The notes under the pieces: model-generated | The model's database searches: none | The model's input: the letters and a program-made list of their open reading frames with translations, nothing else | Told to the model about the DNA's origin: nothing | Shown here: positions 1 to 5,173 of the stretch, piece after piece | Layout of the letters: each line of letters starts with the position of its first letter | How positions within the stretch are numbered: the first letter of the stretch is position 1 | Position numbers and translations under genes: made by a program | From: Actinomycetota bacterium | GTDB taxonomy: Bacteria; Actinomycetota; Thermoleophilia; Solirubrobacterales; Solirubrobacteraceae | Length of the DNA stretch: 5,467 nt | Direction of reading: 5' to 3' | NCBI GenBank assembly: GCA_019348435.1 | Contig: JAHWJM010000202.1 | Location: 1-5,467 of the forward strand

Positions 1-2
1 TG

Positions 3-134
3 CAACTCGTGCCGATGGGCCTCTACGAGCCGCCGTGGAAGTACGCCCCGAAGGAGATCGCGATGGAGGTCGGCTACCACCTCGCCTACGGCGTCGGGGT
101 CGCGAGCGCGTTTCGCGTGCTGGACGGTCGCTGA
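3..134 (+). CDS. 3' end of a probable small membrane protein (5' end outside window)
   Basis: The frame is open from the left edge and ends in TGA at 132-134, giving 43 visible C-terminal residues. Third codon positions are almost all G or C, as in the other genes here. The visible part contains LVPMGLYEPPWKYAPKEIA, then the glycine- and aromatic-rich stretch GYHLAYGVGVASAFRVL, and ends in a short polar tail. A proline/tryptophan loop followed by a His-Tyr-Gly helix of this kind suits the last membrane-associated helix of a small integral membrane protein, but that is inference from composition. I do not recognise the family. The gene lies 169 bases upstream of the next translation start on the same strand, so cotranscription is possible but not shown. 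Confidence 0.6.
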   Translation, partial: QLVPMGLYEPPWKYAPKEIAMEVGYHLAYGVGVASAFRVLDGR

Positions 135-291
135 TCGCCGCCACGGCTGCGTTCGCGACGCTCGGCGGCAGCATCCGCGCTCCGGGCTCGCCGGCGTTCA
201 TCGCTGCGGGCACGAGCCAGAATCGACGCAGCGAGTGGTGGCGAATCCTCCGGCCGCGGAGCGCGTCGCACCGAGACATGCCAAACGAGAC

Positions 292-298
292 AAGGGAG
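292..298 (+). promoter_or_regulatory. Ribosome-binding site for the 26-codon ORF
   Basis: AAGGGAG ends 5 bases before ATG 304. It is the only strong Shine-Dalgarno sequence in front of the first oxidoreductase gene. The GTG start of that gene at 381 has no comparable site of its own, so this site may load ribosomes for both reading frames. Confidence 0.6.
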
Positions 299-303
299 AG
301 CTC

Positions 304-384
304 ATGAACACGATCAGCACAGCGATCCGCCGACTCGTCGCGTTCGGGGCCGGCGTCGCGGGCCATCACGTCGCGCAGTCGTGA
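304..384 (+). CDS. Small ORF (26 aa), translationally coupled to the downstream oxidoreductase
   Basis: ATG 304 follows AAGGGAG at a good distance. The 26-residue product begins MNTISTAIRRLV, has a hydrophobic Ala/Gly/Val centre (LVAFGAGVAG) and ends in HHVAQS. About 22 of its 25 sense codons after the start end in G or C, as in the real genes nearby. Its TGA (382-384) overlaps the GTG start of the next gene (381-383) in a GTGA arrangement, the classic geometry for termination-reinitiation coupling. It could be a leader peptide, a small amphipathic or membrane peptide, or the remnant N-terminus of a gene cut short. An in-frame GTG at 235 would give 50 residues but lacks a ribosome-binding site. 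No family is recognised. Confidence 0.45.
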   Translation: MNTISTAIRRLVAFGAGVAGHHVAQS

Positions 385-1814
385 AGGGCGCCGGCAACCG
401 GTACGACCTCGTGGTGCTCGGTGGCGGTACGGCCGGCCTCGTGTCGTCGATGATCGCGGCGGGTGCGGGCGCGCGCGTCGCGCTGGTCGAGCGTGGTCGA
501 ACGGGCGGCGACTGCCTGTGGACGGGTTGCGTGCCCAGCAAGAGCCTCATCGCCGCGGCCGGGCTCGCGCACCGCATGCGTCATGCCGCGTCGGTCGGCC
601 TCGAGCCGGTGCAGCCGCGGATCGACTTCGCGCGCGTGATGGAGCATGTGGCGCGGGCGATCGCCACGATCGCGCCGCACGACTCGCCGGAGCGGTTGCG
701 CGATGCCGGGGTGGAGGTCATCGAGGCTGAGGGCCAGTTCGTGGCGCCGGGGCGGATCGAGACAGCGGGCAGAACGCTGCGCTGGCGCACCGCGATCATC
801 GCGACGGGCTCGCAGCCGGTGCTGCCGCCGCTGGATGGGCTGGACCAGGCGCGGGCGTTGACGACGGAGACCGTCTGGGATCTGCGTGAGCTGCCCCGGC
901 GGCTTGTCGTGCTCGGCGGCGGGCCGATCGGCTGCGAGCTCGCGCAGGCGTTCGCGCGGCTCGGTTCGCACGTCACGCTCGTCGAGATGGCCGACCGCCT
1001 GCTGCTCAAGGAGGAGCCGGAGGCAAGCGCCCTGATCGCCGACCGCCTGCACGGCGAGGGCGTCGACGTGCGCACGCAGACGCGCGCCGCCGCCGTCCGC
1101 GACGGGGAGCTGCTGCTCGAAGGCGGCGAGACGCTGGCGTTCGATCGCGTTCTGGTCGCCGCGGGACGGGCTCCGCGAACGGTCGGCATCGGCCTGGATC
1201 GGGTCGGCGTGAGCGTCGACGATCGCGGCGCGGTCATCGTCGACGATCGCCTGCGCACGAGCGGGCACGGCATCTACGCCGCCGGCGACGTGACGGGAGG
1301 GTTGGCGTTCACGCATGTCGCCGGCCACCACGCCCGCGTCGCCGCTTCCAACGCCCTCTTTCACGCCCGCTCCACCGTCTCGGGCACGATCCCGTGGGTC
1401 ACGTTCACCGACCCGGAGGTCGCGCGCGTCGGCCTATCCGAAGCGCGGGCGCGCGAGCGCTGGGGAGACCGCGTGAAGATCGCGCGGTTTGACTTCGCTC
1501 GGTCAGACCGCGCGATCACCTCCGGCGAGGCCTACGGATTCGCGAAGCTGGTCGCCGATTCGCGCGGCCGTCTCGTCGGCGCCACGATCGCGTCGGCGGG
1601 CGGAGGCGAGGCGATCGCCGAACTGACCGGTTGGATCTCGCAGGGCGCGAAGCTCGCTGTGGTGTCTCGCACGGTGCATGCCTACCCGACGCTCGCCGAG
1701 GGCCCGGCGCGCGCCGCTGACGAGCACCTTACCGCCCGTTACCGGAGTCCGCGGATGCGCGCGGCCGCGCGACCCGTGCTGGCTGTGCTGCGCGCTGTGG
1801 AGGGTCCGCGGTGA
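381..1814 (+). CDS. Class I pyridine nucleotide-disulfide oxidoreductase, mercuric-reductase-like without the metal-binding parts
   Basis: This 477-residue FAD flavoprotein has the full family layout and length, and is expected to be a cytosolic homodimer. The FAD-binding GGGTAG lies at 14-19, followed by E37. The redox pair is Cys45/Cys50 in GGDCLWTGCVPSK, with Lys54. ATGS is at 142-144. The nucleotide fold has GGGPIG at 179-184 and Glu202 ending its second strand, which favours NAD(H). The second FAD motif, IYAAGDV, holds Asp303. The dimerisation domain starts near TDPEVARVGLSE (343-354) and contains HAYPTLAEG at 433-441. The dimer-interface His of lipoamide and glutathione reductases is Tyr435 here, while Glu440 is kept. 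MerA also has Tyr near this position, but its N-terminal HMA domain and C-terminal Cys pair are absent, so true mercuric reductase activity is doubtful. The substrate is unknown. GTG 381 is the only usual start codon before the FAD motif in this frame, and it overlaps the stop of the 26-codon ORF. Confidence 0.9.
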   Translation: MKGAGNRYDLVVLGGGTAGLVSSMIAAGAGARVALVERGRTGGDCLWTGCVPSKSLIAAAGLAHRMRHAASVGLEPVQPRIDFARVMEHVARAIATIAPHDSPERLRDAGVEVIEAEGQFVAPGRIETAGRTLRWRTAIIATGSQPVLPPLDGLDQARALTTETVWDLRELPRRLVVLGGGPIGCELAQAFARLGSHVTLVEMADRLLLKEEPEASALIADRLHGEGVDVRTQTRAAAVRDGELLLEGGETLAFDRVLVAAGRAPRTVGIGLDRVGVSVDDRGAVIVDDRLRTSGHGIYAAGDVTGGLAFTHVAGHHARVAASNALFHARSTVSGTIPWVTFTDPEVARVGLSEARARERWGDRVKIARFDFARSDRAITSGEAYGFAKLVADSRGRLVGATIASAGGGEAIAELTGWISQGAKLAVVSRTVHAYPTLAEGPARAADEHLTARYRSPRMRAAARPVLAVLRAVEGPR

Positions 1815-1902
1815 GCATTTCTTGGCCGCAACGGCGGCGCGCAGCTCGGGGCGAATGGTCCCTCCGCGCTCGGAGAGCTTGCACAGCCGTCGAACGGGGC
1901 AA

Positions 1903-1907
1903 GGGGG
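1903..1907 (+). promoter_or_regulatory. Ribosome-binding site of the HAD hydrolase gene
   Basis: The purine-rich run AAGGGGG followed by TGGTGG lies just before ATG 1914, with the G run ending 6 bases upstream. This supports ATG 1914 as the start; the HAD nucleophile motif follows only nine residues later. Confidence 0.55.
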
Positions 1908-1913
1908 TGGTGG

Positions 1914-2564
1914 ATGCGACGGCCGGTCTGGATCGCGTTTGATCTCAACGGGACGCTGATCGATCCCGCAGCGATGCTGGATGGCAAGCACCGCGAACTG
2001 GCACGCGCGGCGCTCGACGATGCGGTGCTGCAGGCGATGGCCGACACGCTCACCGGCGAGCATCGTCCGTTTCCCGACTACCTGCGGGCGGCGCTCGAGC
2101 GCTCGCTTCGCGTCGCAGGGATCGAGGAGGCCGTGCTCGTCGAGGCGATGCGCCGGGCGCGGACGCTGCCGGCGTTTGCGGATGCCGCCGGTGCGCTGGA
2201 CTCGCTCGCCGCCGCCGGCTATCGCATCGCGGTGGTGACCAACAGCGCAGGCGATGCCGCGCAGAAGGCGATCGCGGCAGCCGGCCTGGATCGCCACGTC
2301 GAGACGGTGATCGGCGCCGACGAGGTCGGTGCCTACAAGCCCGACCCGCGCGTCTACCGCCACGCCGGCAGGCGGCTCGGCGCGCAACCCGACGAGGTCT
2401 GCCTCGTCGCCGCGCACGCCTGGGACATCCTCGGCGCGCTCCGCGCGGGATGGGGCGCCGCCTGGGTCGCGCACCGCGAGCAGCACCTGCTCGCCACCGT
2501 CCCCGAGCCCACGCTGATCGCCGTGTCGCTACAGGACGCGGCTGAGCAGCTCGCCCGCCGCTGA
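1914..2564 (+). CDS. HAD-superfamily hydrolase, 2-haloacid-dehalogenase-like
   Basis: The 216-residue length is normal for a small HAD enzyme with an alpha-helical cap. Motif I is FDLNGTLID with nucleophile Asp10. The residue two positions on is Asn12, not the general acid/base Asp of phosphatases (DxD), which leans toward the haloacid-dehalogenase branch, where this position is also not Asp. The helical cap covers roughly residues 18-85. Motif II is VVTNS, Thr109 with Asn110. Motif III is the Lys142 of YKPDP. Motif IV is AAHAWDILGA with Asp171; this AHxWD form is common in 2-haloacid dehalogenase annotations. The substrate could be a 2-haloacid or a phosphate ester and cannot be fixed from sequence. 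The gene lies 99 bases downstream of the first oxidoreductase on the same strand, so they may be cotranscribed. No terminator with a T run is seen between them. Confidence 0.88.
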   Translation: MRRPVWIAFDLNGTLIDPAAMLDGKHRELARAALDDAVLQAMADTLTGEHRPFPDYLRAALERSLRVAGIEEAVLVEAMRRARTLPAFADAAGALDSLAAAGYRIAVVTNSAGDAAQKAIAAAGLDRHVETVIGADEVGAYKPDPRVYRHAGRRLGAQPDEVCLVAAHAWDILGALRAGWGAAWVAHREQHLLATVPEPTLIAVSLQDAAEQLARR

Positions 2565-2583
2565 GGCACCCGCGGGCCGGAAA

Positions 2584-2635
2584 GCGACGGGCGCGGACAT
2601 CGCGTGCTCGGAGCACTCGCGCAACCGCCCGTCGC
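2584..2635. repeat. Nested inverted repeat downstream of the HAD gene
   Basis: GCGACGGGCG (2584-2593) is exactly repeated in inverted form as CGCCCGTCGC (2626-2635). Between the arms lies a second palindrome, GTGCTC-G-GAGCAC (2604-2616), which extends imperfectly to about 2601-2619. The element starts 20 bases after the HAD stop codon, so an RNA hairpin that stops transcription or protects the 3' end is plausible. No T run follows, so it is not a standard intrinsic terminator. A protein-binding site is the other option. Confidence 0.5.
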
Positions 2636-2727
2636 GAGGCGCGGGTCAAAGCGGCCGCCCCACAGTGACCGCTTCAGCTTCATCTGCCCGCGCCGCTGCC
2701 GGCCTGCGCGTCCGCGTGCGCGGTCTG

Positions 2728-2753
2728 AGGATTCACGGCCAGCGCTGAATCCT
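2728..2753. promoter_or_regulatory. Perfect 8-bp inverted repeat upstream of the second oxidoreductase: possible operator or hairpin
   Basis: AGGATTCA (2728-2735) and TGAATCCT (2746-2753) form a perfect inverted repeat around a 10-base spacer, in a patch clearly richer in A and T than its surroundings. It sits about 85-110 bases before the oxidoreductase start. The 26-base span with arm centres 18 bases apart would suit a dimeric repressor or activator. A hairpin followed by TTT (2753-2755) is the alternative. I see no convincing -35/-10 pair beside it. Confidence 0.4.
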
Positions 2754-2823
2754 TTGCATCCCCGGGTGACTCCAATCGACAAGCGCGGCCGCAAGACGGG
2801 GCACCCTGGGTAATCGCAACGAT

Positions 2824-2827
2824 GGAG
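2824..2827 (+). promoter_or_regulatory. Ribosome-binding site deciding the start of the second oxidoreductase
   Basis: GGAG lies 9 bases before ATG 2837 and overlaps the first codons that would follow ATG 2822. ATG 2822 has no purine-rich site at a normal distance. This favours the inner start. A weak GGTAAT at 2809-2814, 7 bases before ATG 2822, leaves open a leaderless transcript starting there. Confidence 0.5.
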
Positions 2828-2836
2828 CGCACGAAC

Positions 2837-4249
2837 ATGCAACGGGAATTCGATGTCGTGGTGATCGGCGCAGGTCCGGCCGGCGAGGTACTGGCCGCTC
2901 GGCTGTCGCAACGTGGCGGGAAGCGCGTGGTGATCGTCGAGCGCGAGCTCGTCGGCGGCGAGTGCTCGTTTTATGCGTGCATGCCGTCCAAGGCGCTGCT
3001 GCGTCCCGCCGAGGCGCTGCGCGAGGCCGCGCGCGTGCCCGGTGCCGCCCAGGCGCTGAGCGGAGATCTCGACGTGGGGGCGGTGCTCGAGCGCCGCGAC
3101 GAGATCATCAACGGCCTCGACGACGCAAAGCAGGTCCCGTGGCTGCAGAGCGCCGGCGTCGAGCTCGTGCGCGGCCAGGCACACCTCGACGGCGAGCGGC
3201 GCGTGCGGGTAGGTGACGACGTGCTCGTCGCGCGCGACGCCGTCGTCGTCGCCGTCGGCAGCGGCGCCATGGTGCCGCCGATCCCCGGCCTCGCCGAGGC
3301 GGGCGCCTGGTCAAACCGTGAGATGACGACGACGCGCGAGGTGCCGGCCAGGCTGCTCGTCCTCGGCGGCGGCGTCGTCGGCGTCGAGATGGCGCAGGCC
3401 TGGGCGTCGCTGGGCTCCCGGGTGACGGTGGTCGAGGCGCAGGACCGGCTGCTGGCACGCGAGGAGCCGTTCGCCGGCGACGAGCTGCGCACGGCGCTGG
3501 ACGGGCAGGGCATCGACGTGCGGGTCGGCGCGAGCGCGAGCGCCGTGCATCGCGACGGCGAGGACATCACCATGACGCTCGCCGACGGCGAGCAGATCAG
3601 CGCCGACCGGCTGCTCGTCGCCGTCGGCCGCCGGCCGCTGACCGACGATCTCGGCCTGGAGACGGTCGGGCTGTCCGGCGGCGTCATCGAGGTCGACGAC
3701 CACCTACACGTGCCCGACCAGCCGTGGCTATATGCGATCGGCGACGTCAACGGCCGGTCGCTGCTGACGCACTCGGGCAAGTACCAGGCGCGGATGGCCG
3801 CAGATCACATTCTCGGCGAGGACGCCGCGGTGAGCAGCGATGGCCCGGGTGCGCCGCGCGTGGTCTTCACCGACCCGCAGGTCGCCGCCGTAGGCCTGAC
3901 GCTCGAAGCCGCGCGGCAGGCGGGGATCGCCGCCGACGCGATCGACCTGCCGACGTCCGGCACCGCCGGCGGGAGCTTCTACGGCCGCGGTGAGCCCGGC
4001 ACGACGCGCTTTGTCATCGACAGCGACCGCGAGCTGCTCGTCGGCGCGACGTTCGTCGGAGCGCAGGTCGCAGAGCTGCTGCACGCCGCGACGATCGCCA
4101 TCGTGGCAGAGGTCCCGCTCGCGACGCTCGCGCACGCGGTGCCGGCGTTTCCCACGCGCAGCGAGCTGTGGCTGAAGTTCCTCGAGGCCTACGAGACGCA
4201 GCAGGGGCACTCGGTCCACCGCCGCCGCGCCGAGACACTTTCGACATGA
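2837..4249 (+). CDS. Class I pyridine nucleotide-disulfide oxidoreductase, dihydrolipoyl-dehydrogenase-like but lacking the catalytic His
   Basis: The product has 470 residues from ATG 2837, or 475 from ATG 2822. In the shorter numbering, FAD-binding GAGPAG is at 11-16 and Glu35 ends the second strand. The redox pair is Cys43/Cys48 in GGECSFYACMPSK, with Lys52. The NAD(H) fold has GGGVVG at 177-182 and Glu200. The second FAD motif, LYAIGDV, holds Asp303. The dimerisation domain starts near VFTDPQVAAVGL. At its end, HAVPAFPTRSELWLKFLE (433-450) puts Phe438 where dihydrolipoyl dehydrogenases have the catalytic His of HPTxxE, while Glu443 is kept. Acid-base catalysis on a dithiol substrate is therefore doubtful, and a quinone, metal or other acceptor is equally possible. 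The polar tail (HSVHRRRAETLST) has no Cys pair. It is a divergent paralogue of the upstream oxidoreductase, with a different active-site context (SFYACM versus LWTGCV). The DUF427 gene follows after 13 bases, so the two probably form an operon. Confidence 0.9.
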   Translation: MQREFDVVVIGAGPAGEVLAARLSQRGGKRVVIVERELVGGECSFYACMPSKALLRPAEALREAARVPGAAQALSGDLDVGAVLERRDEIINGLDDAKQVPWLQSAGVELVRGQAHLDGERRVRVGDDVLVARDAVVVAVGSGAMVPPIPGLAEAGAWSNREMTTTREVPARLLVLGGGVVGVEMAQAWASLGSRVTVVEAQDRLLAREEPFAGDELRTALDGQGIDVRVGASASAVHRDGEDITMTLADGEQISADRLLVAVGRRPLTDDLGLETVGLSGGVIEVDDHLHVPDQPWLYAIGDVNGRSLLTHSGKYQARMAADHILGEDAAVSSDGPGAPRVVFTDPQVAAVGLTLEAARQAGIAADAIDLPTSGTAGGSFYGRGEPGTTRFVIDSDRELLVGATFVGAQVAELLHAATIAIVAEVPLATLAHAVPAFPTRSELWLKFLEAYETQQGHSVHRRRAETLST

Positions 4250-4254
4250 GGGAG
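4249..4254 (+). promoter_or_regulatory. Ribosome-binding site of the DUF427 gene
   Basis: AGGGAG starts on the last base of the oxidoreductase TGA and ends 8 bases before ATG 4263. Termination of the first gene therefore takes place on the ribosome-binding site of the second, which suits coupled expression. Confidence 0.6.
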
Positions 4255-4262
4255 AGCTTGCG

Positions 4263-4541
4263 ATGAGAGCCGTCTTCAACGGAGTCACGATCGCCGACAG
4301 CGACGACACGATCGTCGTCGAGGGCAACCACTACTTTCCGCCCGACAGCGTTTCCTGGGAGCATCTCTCATCCTCGCGCGCTCGCAGCGTCTGCCCGTGG
4401 AAGGGCGTCGCCAGCTACTACCACGTCCACGCGGCAGACGAGGACGCTCGCTCCGCTGCGTGGACGTACCGCCACCCCTTTCCCTGGATCCGCAAGATCC
4501 GCAACCACGTCGCGTTCTGGGGTGCGGTGGAGGTCTCTTAG
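4263..4541 (+). CDS. DUF427 family protein
   Basis: The 92-residue product matches the DUF427 pattern over its whole length: an N-terminal FNGVTIADSDDT strand pair, then VVEGNHYFPPDSV (18-30), CPWKGVASYY (44-53), AAWTYRHP (65-72) and the C-terminal IRNHVAFW (79-86). The family is of unknown biochemical function; the conserved Cys44, Trp46, His23 and Tyr24 are candidates for a ligand or active site. It is a soluble protein without signal peptide or membrane segment. It lies 13 bases after the second oxidoreductase with a clear ribosome-binding site, so a shared redox or stress role is possible but inferred from position only. Its TAG overlaps the stop codon of the convergent minus-strand gene. 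Confidence 0.9.
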   Translation: MRAVFNGVTIADSDDTIVVEGNHYFPPDSVSWEHLSSSRARSVCPWKGVASYYHVHAADEDARSAAWTYRHPFPWIRKIRNHVAFWGAVEVS

Positions 4542-5173
4542 CCTGCCGGCGCGCCCGATGGTGAGCGCGAGCCGTACAGGTGCTCGACCTGCGCAGCGGC
4601 AGGGCCCTGCTTGGCCGACACATCGGCCGGCGATGGAGGCTCGTCCCAGGGCATCTTGCCCACGACGAGCTTGGGGACGTTGATGACGACGTTCTGGTCG
4701 GCGCGTCGGGTGACGGCGTCGAGCGGGATGTACATGTCGCGGTCGAAGATCACGCCGCGCTTGACGAGCAGATGGCCGGCGTGGTCGGCACTGGCAGGCA
4801 CGACCTCGTCGATCGTCCCGATCTTGCCGCGGTCCGAGCCGTAGACGGTGTCACCGGGCTGCGGCGCCTCCTGCTGCTCGCGCCCGTCGGCGGCGGCGAG
4901 GAACTCGCCGCGCTCCAGGTACAGGTCCATCAGCCGCATCCCCGCGGCCTTGCCCGAGGCGGTGATGAAGTACACGTCGAACACGCGGTGCAGGGCCGAC
5001 AGGTCGTCCGGCCCGGCGGATTCCAGCATCGCCGGCCAGATGATGGCGTGCAGCCGCGTGATGTCCTTGCCCACCACGTGCAGCTGCGCCGGCCACCACG
5101 CCTGCCAGTCGTCGCGCGGCACGAGGTCGCGCTCGACGCGGTCCAGCCGCCCCGTCAGGTCACGCCGGCTCAT
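4538..5173 (-). CDS. Two-part protein: methionyl-tRNA-synthetase-like segment plus PRC-barrel/DUF2171-like domain
   Basis: The 211-residue protein starts at ATG 5173, chosen because GGGGAG lies 8 bases upstream. The longer in-frame ORF reaching 5440 runs through the frame of another gene. Residues about 22-75 resemble the class I methionyl-tRNA synthetase catalytic core after its zinc knuckle: WW (26-27), HVVGKDITR (32-40), HAIIWPAML (42-50), then RVFDVYFITASGK (63-75), where a synthetase would run into KMSKS. Here GKAAGMRLM follows, and there is no HIGH motif, so it cannot be an active synthetase. Residues about 105-172, from GDTVYGSDRGKIGTIDEV through DMYIPLDAV to VVINV, have the short beta-strand pattern of PRC-barrel or DUF2171 domains, often linked to RNA processing, photosynthetic centres or stress. 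The tail (173-211) is Pro/Ala-rich and probably disordered. Leu codons shift from mostly CTG in the first half to mostly CTC in the second, hinting at a fusion. Function is unknown. Confidence 0.75.
   Translation of the reverse strand: MSRRDLTGRLDRVERDLVPRDDWQAWWPAQLHVVGKDITRLHAIIWPAMLESAGPDDLSALHRVFDVYFITASGKAAGMRLMDLYLERGEFLAAADGREQQEAPQPGDTVYGSDRGKIGTIDEVVPASADHAGHLLVKRGVIFDRDMYIPLDAVTRRADQNVVINVPKLVVGKMPWDEPPSPADVSAKQGPAAAQVEHLYGSRSPSGAPAG

Noticed and set aside
35..307. 90-codon plus-strand ORF whose TGA overlaps ATG 304
   Set aside because: Its first third lies over the 3' end of another gene in a different frame, its product is Arg/Ser-rich without a motif, and all three plus frames are open between 135 and 300, so openness means little. 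The GC-ending third positions after 131 are noted but not decisive.
366..1364. 332-codon antisense ORF across the first oxidoreductase
   Set aside because: It is Arg/Asp/His-rich with no recognisable domain and lies opposite a clear FAD enzyme; long antisense frames are expected in GC-rich genes.
1815..1913. Possible terminator hairpin between the first oxidoreductase and the HAD gene (GCCGC-AACG-GCGGC at 1825-1838)
   Set aside because: Only a 5-bp stem with no T run; short GC stems like this occur by chance in such sequence.
1872..4261. Shared 11-mer GGAGAGCTTGC at 1872-1882 and 4251-4261
   Set aside because: One copy belongs to a ribosome-binding site and the other is not positioned before a start codon; a single short match is likely coincidence.
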